Assembly: GCF_002752635.1 (NCBI RefSeq)
Contig: NZ_AYTW01000004.1
Location: 1 to 64,000, forward strand
Origin: Mesotoga sp. Brook.08.105.5.1
GTDB lineage: Bacteria > Thermotogota > Thermotogae > Petrotogales > Kosmotogaceae
Reading direction: 5' to 3'
DNA length: 64,000 nucleotides
Positions 55,768 through 64,000 of the stretch are shown here, piece after piece. Position 1 is the first letter of the stretch. Each line of letters starts with the position of its first letter. A program made the translations under genes and the position numbers. The notes under the pieces were generated by a model. The model was not told the origin of the DNA and did no database searches. It saw only the letters and a list, made by a program, of their open reading frames with translations.

Positions 55768-56577
55768 CTAACAATTCTTTAGAACAAAGCCTATTACAGC
55801 CGTAATGAATTCTCCTGACTTTTCGAGGAAAGCTCCGTGACCCGCATCTTTAATAACCAAAAACTCGGAGCCTTTTACGTTTTCGTGAATCATCTCTATC
55901 TCTTCAATTGGAGTAATAATGTCTTTATCAGCACCAAGAAGTAACGTTGGACACTCAATCTTGTGAAGCTCATCCAGCACGTTGAAATCAGGATTTGAAG
56001 AGACAAGCCTAATGAAACCTTCAAACCATTCCCGATTGAGAGTTGACTTAAAGGTCTTCTGCCTTTCTTTCAGCCAGTTCAGGTTTCTGTTATAGAACAA
56101 GTCGGAGTATATAAACGGAATTGCAAGTTTGAAGAACCTCTCCCCATCGTATAGCATTGCGGCTTCCTTCCACGCTTCGCCCAACTCAGCAAGGTAAGGT
56201 GTGATTCTTGCAGGGGTGTTCGCGAGGACCAATGATTTGACCCTTTCTGGATACTTTATTGCAAACATCTCCGCCACCTGTCCACCATAAGAGAGACCTA
56301 CTATATTTCCTTTAGAGATATTCAGAAAGTCAAGTAGATCGACAAGATCATTCACGTGAACAGAGATATGGTATTGTGACTGCTTCCTTTCGGATCGTCC
56401 CTGATCCCTGAAATCCATGAGTATCAGTCTGAAATGCTTGGAGAAATCTGTCAGAAAAGTTGCCCATGAATGCGTGGACATCATTATCCCGTTAAGAATG
56501 ACAAGCGATGGTCTGTTCTCATCTCCATGTTCTTCGTAATATATCCGGGTACCATCTTTTGTTGTGAGTAACGACAT
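55768..56577 (-). CDS. Alpha/beta hydrolase
   Basis: A 269-residue hydrolase of the family of 3-oxoadipate enol-lactonases, C-C bond hydrolases and esterases. It has ILNGIMMSTHSWATF near the oxyanion site, DFRDQGRSER, the nucleophile in GLSYGGQ, acid in GADKDII and histidine in AGHGAFLE. ATG 56577 follows GGAGGTGAAG. It lies upstream of, and codirectional with, the KASIII operon but 170 bases away behind its own operator, so it may belong to the same pathway. Confidence 0.82.
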   Translation of the reverse strand: MSLLTTKDGTRIYYEEHGDENRPSLVILNGIMMSTHSWATFLTDFSKHFRLILMDFRDQGRSERKQSQYHISVHVNDLVDLLDFLNISKGNIVGLSYGGQVAEMFAIKYPERVKSLVLANTPARITPYLAELGEAWKEAAMLYDGERFFKLAIPFIYSDLFYNRNLNWLKERQKTFKSTLNREWFEGFIRLVSSNPDFNVLDELHKIECPTLLLGADKDIITPIEEIEMIHENVKGSEFLVIKDAGHGAFLEKSGEFITAVIGFVLKNC

Positions 56578-56714
56578 AGCTTCACCTCCGCACTAATTAT
56601 GGCACCAATACCACCGATTAGTCAAAACACTCTTCCGTGATGATAAACTCTTAATGGTGAGCTATTATCAAGTCCTTTAGGATCGAGAATTCCCACAATG
56701 AAAGGATGATAAAC

Positions 56715-57719
56715 ATGTCGAAATTCATGCAGGATATGCTAGAGCAACCAGATGCCGTTAGAAGACTCCTTTCCTCTTCTGACATTATCTCGAAGAAGGC
56801 GAAGAGTCTTAATTTCGAGAGGGTACTTTTTACAGGGATGGGAGCTTCACTCCATGCGGCGGAGACGGCAGCTTCCTTTCTAAAATCATCAGGGGTAGAC
56901 GCCGCAAGTCTTGAAATGTCCGAACTTATATCTTACTCATCCAGGGAGCTCCTCAAACTGTATTCCACCATCTTCCTGATCAGTCAGTCTGGTGAAAGCG
57001 CTGAGCTGCTGAGGTTCATTGAAGATAACACGGAACTACTTCCAGTGATGGTATTGATCACGAACAATGAACAGAGCAGTGCCGCTAATTTTTTTCCAGG
57101 TGAAAGGGTTTTCCTCCTCGAGGCCGGAAATGAAAGATCTATGGGTGCTACCAAGACTTTCGTAAACAGCGTAGTCTTAATGTTGTTGATTGCTGCTTCA
57201 AAGACGGGAAGATCGTTGAATTTCTCTGAACTGCCTTCAAGAATAGAAGAGGCGATTTCTCTTGATTTGTCTTGGCTCGCCACTCTTCTTTCTGAGAAGA
57301 GGGAGAAGATTCTTGTCGCAAGAGGATACGGCATCGGAGTTGGCAGCATGGCAAGACTTATGTTTGCCGAAGTCGCTAAGATTAGCTTGATTTTCTACGC
57401 AGGAGCAGCCTTCAGGCATGGCCCTGTTGATCTGTTGATTGACAGACCGGTTGTACTCACTATGAATCCGGAAGGTGTAACCCAAAACCTGATGCAGGAG
57501 CTACACAGAGATATTTCAGACAAGTGTGACCTAATAACGCTAACGAATTTAAAGAAAGAGAGTGTAGAGTCCATATATGTTTCCGAAGGTCTAGACGAAG
57601 TGCTTGCCCCAATTCCGATGATGAATGTTCTTCAGAAGTCCGTTGAAGAGATAGCGAGAAACCGGGGTTTCGATCCTGGGGCAGGAGTCTACGGAACGAA
57701 AGTAACGACGAAGGAATAG
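56715..57719 (+). CDS. SIS-domain sugar-phosphate isomerase-type protein
   Basis: A 334-residue protein with two SIS domains, like the isomerase half of glucosamine-6-phosphate synthase and AgaS/FrlB deglycases. Visible: VLFTGMGASLHAAETAASFL, FLISQSGESAELLRF, ITNNEQSSAANF, ARGYGIGVGSMARLMFAEVAKI and FRHGPVDLLIDRP. No glutaminase domain, so it is not GlmS itself. Start ATG 56715, with AAAGGATGAT upstream; an ATG at 56706 lacks a site. Substrate unknown. Divergent from the hydrolase. Confidence 0.85.
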   Translation: MSKFMQDMLEQPDAVRRLLSSSDIISKKAKSLNFERVLFTGMGASLHAAETAASFLKSSGVDAASLEMSELISYSSRELLKLYSTIFLISQSGESAELLRFIEDNTELLPVMVLITNNEQSSAANFFPGERVFLLEAGNERSMGATKTFVNSVVLMLLIAASKTGRSLNFSELPSRIEEAISLDLSWLATLLSEKREKILVARGYGIGVGSMARLMFAEVAKISLIFYAGAAFRHGPVDLLIDRPVVLTMNPEGVTQNLMQELHRDISDKCDLITLTNLKKESVESIYVSEGLDEVLAPIPMMNVLQKSVEEIARNRGFDPGAGVYGTKVTTKE

Positions 57720-58378
57720 AAATATAGAGTACTTGTTGCAGAAGTTTCCACCCGTACGATGTCCTCATCACTACCCATAGGTTAGGGAGTAAGTGAGAAA
57801 TCATATCATGCTCCTTCGCCCTCGACAATACATGCTGTATTTGGCTCTTGATGATCCTGAGATCCTAAGTCCTCCCTTGAGGGAGGACTACGCATTGGCG
57901 GAGGGTGTCTCTGAAGGAACGAGTGCAAGACTAAGAGGGACCAACACCGAGAGCTCGTTTCGAGAAAAACCATATTCGAGATGCCATAAGCAAGGAGAGA
58001 AAGCAGATCCTGTATAGTATCACTGCAGAATGACAGAACAAAAGAGGCGAAGAATGGTATAGACCACAGAAACCGGTCAGTCTCTATTTTTGCTTCTTGG
58101 CTTTTCGCAGCGCTCAGCGTGCAGCGTTTATTGACAAGCGGGTCTTTGAGCCGCAAGCGGTCTCTCAAGCTCTGCGGGGACTTATAATCAATAGCGCAGA
58201 AATGCGACATCAGGTCTATTGATAACGATTACTAGTTCAGGAACTCAGGAATAAGGTGACTGAACTCCAAAGATGATGATGTGGGCAGCGATGAGGTAAG
58301 AATCCGGGTATAAGATACCACCTAAATCGGATTCATTGATCAAGACTTCTCTTATGCATGAATTCTTCGACTTGGCAC
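57720..58378. other. Gene-free region with inverted repeats
   Basis: About 660 bases with no supported gene. AGTCCTCCC-TTGA-GGGAGGACT forms a strong hairpin (57868-57889) without a T tract. CCGCAAGCGG lies near 58151. GATCCTG...CAGAATGAC near 58006 and GCGCTCAGCGTGCAGCG near 58111 look like members of the dispersed degenerate repeats seen at 0.4 and 4.7 kb. Confidence 0.5.
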
Positions 58379-58414
58379 AAAAAAGCGAAGCTCCAGTTTT
58401 CATAAAAGCTTCGC
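58379..58414 (-). terminator. Terminator of the methyltransferase gene
   Basis: GCGAAGCT (58385-58392) pairs with AGCTTCGC (58407-58414). On the minus strand the stem is followed by six T, about 50 bases after the gene stop. Confidence 0.82.
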
Positions 58415-58464
58415 GGTTCAAGGCTTTTTAAGACTTTCAGAATATACTTATCTTGAAGATACCG

Positions 58465-59127
58465 CTAGGAAAAGGAGGCGCATATCAACCCCACCAACGG
58501 ATGAATTTGAAGAATCTCGATTTCTTCTGCACCAGATTTTTCAAAGATCTCTCGCATGAACGAGATGCTCGCCGGATGATCTGTCTCGCTGTCATCAAAA
58601 TAGACTTCATCCCAATCGTCCCTGTACTTGCCAGGATCATCGAACCACATGATGTCGCCGACAACAATCCGCCCAGGACGTTTAAGCATCGCTGAAAGCT
58701 TTGAGATTGCCTCGGCCTTCATAGAATCAGTAAGATGGTGAAGAGAGTATATAGCGACTATCTTGTTCACATTCTTTTGCGAAATATCAGTCTCTTCACA
58801 CGGGTCCTCAAAAGATCCTCTAAAGAACTCTACGTTCTCTGCTCCCGCGCTTGCAACGTTCATTCTTGCGTCTTCGAGCATCCTTTTACTTATGTCTATA
58901 CCTATTACTTTTTTGCAGTACGGACTGGCTGCCACGGCCCACCTCCCTCGCCCGGTTCCAATATCTAGCAGAACGTCATCCGCTCCAAGCTCAAGAAAAT
59001 CAAGAGCAAGAGCTCCCACCATTGCGATTATGTCTCCCTTGAATGGGTCGATATCTGCTATAGGCGAAGCTTCGGGAAGGCTGTCAAACTCCTGTTCAAG
59101 TTTTCTACGGTCATACTGCTGCTCCAA
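58465..59127 (-). CDS. Class I SAM-dependent methyltransferase
   Basis: About 220 residues with motif I VLLDIGTGRGRWAVAASPY, acidic residue in VIGIDISKRMLEDAR, and VNKIVAIYSLHHLTDSMKAEAI as motif II/post region. The N-terminal YDRRKLEQEFDSLPEASPIADIDPFKGDI resembles UbiE/YcgJ-type enzymes. I favour TTG 59127, a few bases after GAGGTGAG; an in-frame GTG at 59136 lies within that site. The substrate is unknown. Monocistronic. Confidence 0.82.
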   Translation of the reverse strand: MEQQYDRRKLEQEFDSLPEASPIADIDPFKGDIIAMVGALALDFLELGADDVLLDIGTGRGRWAVAASPYCKKVIGIDISKRMLEDARMNVASAGAENVEFFRGSFEDPCEETDISQKNVNKIVAIYSLHHLTDSMKAEAISKLSAMLKRPGRIVVGDIMWFDDPGKYRDDWDEVYFDDSETDHPASISFMREIFEKSGAEEIEILQIHPLVGLICASFS

Positions 59128-59206
59128 ACAACTCACCTCATGACTGTTATCATATCACCTAGATTATACGCCTTATGAATAAGCAAGGCGAAAAAAGAAG
59201 ATCGAA

Positions 59207-60148
59207 TCAAACAATCTCGATCTCCCTTCCTTCCCGAAAGCTCCTGTAGGCAGCAGAGACCACTTCAAGAGCTCTCAACCCGTCTTCTCCATTAGTAAAA
59301 GGTTCCTTCCCAGAATGAATCACTTCAAGAAACTCTCTCGTCAAAAGCAGATCGAGATCATCTCCGTAGTTTTCCCAGCGATTTCCTTTCTCGCTGGAAC
59401 TTACTTCAATCTTAGAGTTGAAGATATCCAGAAAGAGAGTACCTCTGGTTCCCACAATGTGTATAGTCACATCACCCCAGTAAGGATGGATTCTCGGTCT
59501 CGACCAGCTGCAGTCAAGCGTCATGTACTGGCCCGTTGAAAGTCTGAACATCTCCAGTCCGCAGTCTTCGACACGTGTATCGTGAATCAGGGTGTCATAT
59601 ACGGCGTAAACCTGTTTGAACTCGCAGTCGAGGAGCCATCTTACGGTGTCAACAACGTGAACGGTGTGGTCCATGACAGCGCCGCCACCGCTAAGTTCGG
59701 GATCTACGAACCAGCCTCCAGGCATTCTCCCGTGGTTAGTTCCAACAAGGCTGACGATTTCACCCAAAAGACCATTCTTGATCAACTCTTTGGCCTTTCT
59801 TACGGAGGCACTATATCTCACCGGAAAAGCCATCTGAAGCCTAACGTTATTTATATGACAAATGTCTATCATAGCCTCGGCATCTTCAACAGATGTGGCA
59901 ATCGGCTTTTCGCACAATACATGTTTTCCACATCGTGCAGCGATTTCCACGAACTCTCTGTGAGTTGAGTTCTCGCTTGCAACTATTACTCCGTCACTTG
60001 CAGCTACAAGCTCTTCGGGGTGGTCGTACGATTTAACCTCAAGAGTAGTGCTCGCTCTTGCCATCCTTGACCTGTCGTGGTCATATATCCCAACAATCTC
60101 AACATCTCTTTTCCCCTTTAACGCTTTTACGTAGCTGTAGCCATGCAT
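59207..60148 (-). CDS. Gfo/Idh/MocA family oxidoreductase, start not clear
   Basis: An NAD(P)-dependent sugar-type dehydrogenase: EKPIATSVEDAEAMIDICHINNVRLQMAFPVRYS and GGAVMDHTVHVVDTVRWLL. The first usable start is ATG 60148, but the same frame upstream reads RISILGIAHMHGYS, the expected first Rossmann strand. There is no ATG, GTG or TTG there. A GTG at 60186 overlaps the previous stop (GTGA) but is one base out of frame. So either an ATT/ACG start near 60172-60181 is used or a one-base deletion has inactivated the normal start. Paralogue of the gene before it. Confidence 0.8.
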   Translation of the reverse strand: MHGYSYVKALKGKRDVEIVGIYDHDRSRMARASTTLEVKSYDHPEELVAASDGVIVASENSTHREFVEIAARCGKHVLCEKPIATSVEDAEAMIDICHINNVRLQMAFPVRYSASVRKAKELIKNGLLGEIVSLVGTNHGRMPGGWFVDPELSGGGAVMDHTVHVVDTVRWLLDCEFKQVYAVYDTLIHDTRVEDCGLEMFRLSTGQYMTLDCSWSRPRIHPYWGDVTIHIVGTRGTLFLDIFNSKIEVSSSEKGNRWENYGDDLDLLLTREFLEVIHSGKEPFTNGEDGLRALEVVSAAYRSFREGREIEIV

Positions 60149-60182
60149 GTGAGCTATTCCAAGAATCGAAATTCTCGTCGTC

Positions 60183-61194
60183 TCACGACACCTCCGAGAG
60201 TTCTACCGGTCTCAACAGTCTCGCCGACAGGTTGGCTGCCAGTGCAACTCTCAACGATTCTGTAGCCTCTTCACAGCTCACCGGGACTTCTTTGCCTTCC
60301 TCTATCGATAGTATGAACGATTTCAGCTCCTCGGTATATGGATCATTCAAGATCGGATTCTCTTGAGAGTATAGGGGCTTGCCGTCGATTGAGGTTTGAA
60401 GGCGAAGCGTAGTTTCTCTCTCGTAGCTGTTCGTGATCATTCCCTTAGTGCCGATGAATTCGTAAGATGTTCCAAATCCAACCGGCATGTCGGCCGGTTC
60501 GGCCCAGCTGCCTTCGATGTGGGCCAGTGCGCCGGACTCGAACCTCAGAATCGCCATGCCGTGATCGAAAGAAGGCTTTTTCACTGTCGAGCTCAGTTCT
60601 ACGGACCTCGCTTCGACGGTTCTCACCGGGCCAAGCAGTTTTCTAAGAAAATCAAAATCGTGTATGGAGAGATCGATGAAGACCCCGCCGCTTTTGGTGA
60701 TATCTGCAAACCAGTTATCTATACCGTGCGAGGGAAAGGATCCTCCTCTGTAAAGTCTAGCCATTACGATTTCGCCAACGTCACCTGAGGAAGCGAGTTC
60801 TCTAACCTTAACATACTGCGGAAAGAAGCGTACGACGTGGCCCACCATAAATACTCTGCCGCTTTTTTTTGGCCGCCTTGTCCATTGCCACGGCGTCTTC
60901 AATCTTCAGTGCTACCGGCTTTTCACAGAAGACATGCTTGCCCGCCTCGAGAGCTCTGACTACAAGATCTCTGTGGGTGAAAGTCGGCGTGCAGATATCA
61001 ACTATTTCTATTTCGTCATCTGCAAGGGTTTCATCAAAACTTGCAGCGATTGCTCGATATTTGTCGGAGATAACCTTCGCTCTGCTTCCAACTGGATCGA
61101 CTATCGATAAGGGACTCGTTTCATCTATCGTTCTATATGACCGAGCATGAACGTTTCCCATCATTCCGGCTCCAACTATTGCTGTCGGGCGCAC
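60183..61194 (-). pseudogene. Gfo/Idh/MocA oxidoreductase frameshifted in an 8-base homopolymer
   Basis: One 336-residue dehydrogenase split in two frames. The N-terminal half (GTG 61194, with GGAGGTGT upstream) has AIVGAGMMGNVHARSY and CEKPVALKIEDAVAMDKAAKK. It then enters an A8 run (T8 at 60863-60870 on the plus strand) and goes out of frame. With seven A it reads AKKSGRVFMVGHVVRFFPQY and continues as SGGVFIDLSIHDFDFLRKLLG to the end at 60183. The rest is undamaged, so this is a recent mutation, a slippage-prone switch or a sequencing error. It lies 33 bases after tldE. Confidence 0.82.
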
Positions 61195-61227
61195 ATCACA
61201 CCTCCAGTACTATTGGGAAGAAAAACG

Positions 61228-62463
61228 CTACAGTTTGCTCACCTTCATATCTATTATCGTCATCTTCGAATTCTCCGCTCCCAGAAAATCGTCGTTTGAG
61301 ACCCCGCGAAAGTCCTTGCCAAACATATCATACATATGAGAACTCAAACTCAGCTCGGGGAGCCTTCCGACAAACCTCTCTCCATCAAACAGGAAGGCAA
61401 GTTGAACCGGGGTTGCAAAGCGCCCGTCCTGTGTGAAGTCTCCTCCACTGGCAATAAGAATGAAGATAGCCTTCTCACCTTTGAGAAGCTGTTTTGCAGT
61501 TTCCTGTGATTCAGCGAATTTAAGCTTCGGTATCCCCAGCTCCGGCAAACCATCGTACTCTCCACCTGCAGAACCAGTATGAGGTAGATTAAAAGTTGTA
61601 GCCGTTTTCTTATCCGTATATGGCGACTTTAGCACTCCGCTCTCAATAAGAGCAAATCTATCCAACTGATTTACAGTCCCTTCTAGATCAAAAAACGGTT
61701 CGAAGAAACCATCATCGACGTTACGCGTCTGCAAGAGAGTGACTCTATCGGAAAAGATCTTCTCACCGACTTTCCCTGACAAAAGGGATCCGCCAGAACC
61801 AAACAGCATCCCATTCAAAGACTCATAGAGTTTCTTGTAATACGTCATGTCGCCCGACATGAAAGCTACCGGATATACTCCTTCTTCTATGTCGTGGAGC
61901 TGGTTCTTGTATGCATCACAAATCATATTAGTCAGTCCTACAAACGAATCCTTTCGGAACTCTCTTCCTTCGTATCCTGTCATTGCATCGATAATGTTAG
62001 ATGACTGTTTGTCCTTTATGACTAGTTCCATGCTGAGAGATTCTCGAGACGATCTCAGATCAAGACCGAGATCATTCTCCAGAAAAGACTCTACCTTAGC
62101 CGACTTGAATAAATGACTGAAACTGAATTGTGGCTGATCTCTTCTCAGTCTCTCAAGGATATCTTCTGCAGCTTCCAGAAGCTCCGCCTCGTTCTGAAGA
62201 TCTGATTCGTGCTGTTCTTCTCTCTTTAGTTCTTTGCAAGGTTCGCAAGCATAAGGAATTCCAAGCTCGAGAGATTCTCTTGCTTTTTTTATGAGCTCTC
62301 GCTCATCGCAATTTCCAAAAGCACCGGCAACACCCATTGACTTACCATCGTAAAGACGAATTGAAGTTCGAAGAATGTCTTTCTTTCTTACTGAAGTAAC
62401 CCGAGTTTGAACTATCTTCACAGCACTCTCTGTATAATGAACGACAAGTCTCTCTTTAGTCAT
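61228..62463 (-). CDS. tldE: TldE/PmbA-type metalloprotease partner
   Basis: About 411 residues, TldD/PmbA family without the HExxxH motif, as in TldE, the non-catalytic partner that shapes the TldD/TldE proteolytic chamber. Typical: YPVAFMSGDMTYYK-like middle, GVLKSPYTDKKTATTFNLPHTGSAGG and ILIASGGDFTQDGRFATPVQLAFLFDGERFVGRLPELSLS. ATG 62463 is chosen after GGAGGTGCTGACT. It follows tldD with a 12-base gap. Confidence 0.9.
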   Translation of the reverse strand: MTKERLVVHYTESAVKIVQTRVTSVRKKDILRTSIRLYDGKSMGVAGAFGNCDERELIKKARESLELGIPYACEPCKELKREEQHESDLQNEAELLEAAEDILERLRRDQPQFSFSHLFKSAKVESFLENDLGLDLRSSRESLSMELVIKDKQSSNIIDAMTGYEGREFRKDSFVGLTNMICDAYKNQLHDIEEGVYPVAFMSGDMTYYKKLYESLNGMLFGSGGSLLSGKVGEKIFSDRVTLLQTRNVDDGFFEPFFDLEGTVNQLDRFALIESGVLKSPYTDKKTATTFNLPHTGSAGGEYDGLPELGIPKLKFAESQETAKQLLKGEKAIFILIASGGDFTQDGRFATPVQLAFLFDGERFVGRLPELSLSSHMYDMFGKDFRGVSNDDFLGAENSKMTIIDMKVSKL

Positions 62464-62475
62464 AGTCAGCACCTC

Positions 62476-63816
62476 CTAGTGAGCATTCAACGAACGTACA
62501 CGCACGTACGGTCCGCCGAATCCAACGGGAAGAGGGTACTGTTCCATCTTTCCACATCCTCCAAGCGCAAATGACAGAAGCTTGAATTCCTCGGTTAGTC
62601 CCTCTATTTCGTTAAGAGTCTGGAAAACACTTCCCGTCACAACAGAAATCTTCACAGGCTCAGCGATCTTTCCATCTCTGATCATATAAGCTCTGCAGGG
62701 AGCGAGAGTGAATGTAGACATTCCTGAACCATGGTTTAGTGAATCGACATAGAGTCCTTCTTTGATACCTGAAAGTAATTCATCAAAGGAGAGCCTTCCC
62801 GGCAGGATGTAGGTAGTCGTCATTCTAACCACAGGTTCGAACTCAAAGCTCACGGCCCTGGCGTTTCCCGTCAACTCCTCGTCTAGAGCGGCAGCAGTCT
62901 CGGCACTATGAAGCCTCCCTGAAAGACAACCGTTTTTTATCAAGTAAGTTTCTTCAGCTTTTGTTCCCTCGTCATCGAAAACAACGTTACCTACTCCAGG
63001 TTTATTTCCATCATCTACTATTGAAAGGATTTCGCTGCCAACCTTTCTGCCTATTTTCCACTCTTTCATCATCGTCTCGTCTCCGAGCATGAAGTCTGAT
63101 TCACTCTTATGACCAAAACTCTCATGCGCAAACACACCTGCCGCCTCTGGAGAAAGAACCACCGGATATCTTCCAGGGATCACAGACTTTGCGTTTCTTA
63201 TGAAGTATTCAGAAGCTTCAACTGACTTCCTGACGTCCTCGGCAAGTTCTTTGATCGATTCTAACTCGTTACCGGCAAGGTCGAATCTGTCCATAAGCTG
63301 CTCTTCTCCATCGGCCATTTGATAGAGCATTCTGAAGCCCACCCTTTGATAATCGAATTTCAAATCTGCTCCCTTGCTTGAGAAGAAGCTCTTGACAACT
63401 CTCTGGTCTATGTATTGGCCCCTCCAAAATCTCACGAGACCACTTTCTTCGACTATGGGAAAATAGGTAGAAAGAATATCGTGCTTCTCCTTAAGAGGTA
63501 TAGTTGAGATATCCGATGATTTCTCGAATCTCAAAAACGAACCCTTGTTTACCTGAAACTTCTGAACTATCTGGTTCGCTTCGATAGAGGGATTCTTTTT
63601 AGCAAGATCTGCTAGCCTGTAGATCTCACCTTGAACAGAGTTCAGGTCCGTAGTAGAACTGAAATACCACCTCTCTCCATCGAAAATCCTGATGAAAGCC
63701 GCAACGTATTTCTGTTCCTTCATGTTATCCGTTCTTCCTAGAGTAACAACTATATTGCTATTCGAGACTTCCTCTACCCTAACATCAGAGTAAACATATT
63801 CGGGAAAATCAAACAT
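62476..63816 (-). CDS. tldD: TldD metalloprotease
   Basis: A 446-residue TldD/PmbA family protease. The zinc motif HESFGH is at residues 231-236, in VLSPEAAGVFAHESFGHKSESDFM. Downstream VVFDDEGTKAEETYLIKNGCLSGRLHSAETAAALDEELTGNARAV is typical. TldD/TldE pairs degrade unfolded peptides and mature some peptide antibiotics. GGAGGTGAG precedes ATG 63816. First gene of the run tldD-tldE-two dehydrogenases. Confidence 0.93.
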   Translation of the reverse strand: MFDFPEYVYSDVRVEEVSNSNIVVTLGRTDNMKEQKYVAAFIRIFDGERWYFSSTTDLNSVQGEIYRLADLAKKNPSIEANQIVQKFQVNKGSFLRFEKSSDISTIPLKEKHDILSTYFPIVEESGLVRFWRGQYIDQRVVKSFFSSKGADLKFDYQRVGFRMLYQMADGEEQLMDRFDLAGNELESIKELAEDVRKSVEASEYFIRNAKSVIPGRYPVVLSPEAAGVFAHESFGHKSESDFMLGDETMMKEWKIGRKVGSEILSIVDDGNKPGVGNVVFDDEGTKAEETYLIKNGCLSGRLHSAETAAALDEELTGNARAVSFEFEPVVRMTTTYILPGRLSFDELLSGIKEGLYVDSLNHGSGMSTFTLAPCRAYMIRDGKIAEPVKISVVTGSVFQTLNEIEGLTEEFKLLSFALGGCGKMEQYPLPVGFGGPYVRVRSLNAH

Positions 63817-64000
63817 ATCTCACCTCCAGCGACTATTTCAGTAAGAGTATATAACGATGTCAATAGAAACAAGTCAATTGCTCTCGGCTTAGCGCCAAAT
63901 AAGCGTCTCTCACAGATTCTCACCGGCTTGACCGGAAAACAAAGCTAGAAAGCTGTCGTCAAGCATTTCATGAGGCGGTTTACTATTACAGTGATAGTTC

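Noticed and set aside
57868-57889. Strong AGTCCTCCC/GGGAGGACT hairpin taken as terminator of the SIS gene
   Set aside because: It lies 150 bases after the stop and has no T tract on either strand; more likely part of a dispersed repeat.

Overview
The window reads as a chromosomal segment of a fermentative anaerobe of the Thermotogota, most like the mesophilic Mesotoga/Kosmotoga branch. The signs are ferredoxin-linked 2-oxoacid oxidoreductases, hybrid cluster protein, a ROK-regulated xylose operon, strong GGAGG ribosome sites in front of many TTG and GTG starts, coiled-coil secreted proteins, and short degenerate intergenic repeats. This placement is an inference from gene content; no rRNA or other marker gene is present.

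Layout. 1-144 is the 3' end of a group II intron (domains V and VI). 145-1008 is gene-free and holds an array of mini-hairpins and a 13-14 nt periodic repeat. 1009-12760 carries single genes: a secreted nucleotidase, a DUF4097 protein, an S9 peptidase, DegV, a DUF2202 protein, an SDR and an M20 amidohydrolase. 12762-15192 (minus) is a peroxide-response operon: glutathione peroxidase, OhrR-type regulator, TauE/SafE permease and Pcm. 15559-18095 (plus) encodes two-subunit fumarase and malic enzyme.

18331-25867 (plus) is a nine-gene operon: aminotransferase, butyrate kinase, phosphotransbutyrylase, second butyrate kinase, P-loop ATPase, ferredoxin subunit, and the alpha, beta and gamma subunits of a VOR-type oxidoreductase. 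Together they would turn branched-chain amino acids into branched acids, with reduced ferredoxin and ATP from substrate-level phosphorylation. After it come ZupT, a decayed ArsR-like regulator (a second decayed relative lies at 43.7-44.4 kb), an unknown two-gene unit, an acyltransferase, a long coiled-coil envelope protein, hcp with a perfect palindrome about 42 bp upstream of its likely start site, and several secreted proteins.

39451-43451 (minus) is the xylose operon (ROK regulator, xylB, xylA). 44442-55595 (minus) is a co-oriented block: KASIII-like enzyme, SDR reductase, tandem-fused TetR, CoA-transferase, thiolase, a complete Liv-type ABC transporter and an alpha/beta hydrolase. A 30-bp near-palindrome overlapping a second 13-bp palindrome precedes it. 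This block looks like an inducible uptake-and-thiolysis pathway for an unidentified oxo-acid or related compound and is the best candidate for an undescribed system. The window ends with an SIS-domain protein, a methyltransferase, two tandem Gfo/Idh/MocA dehydrogenases (one frameshifted in an 8-nt homopolymer, one lacking a normal start) and the TldD/TldE protease pair.
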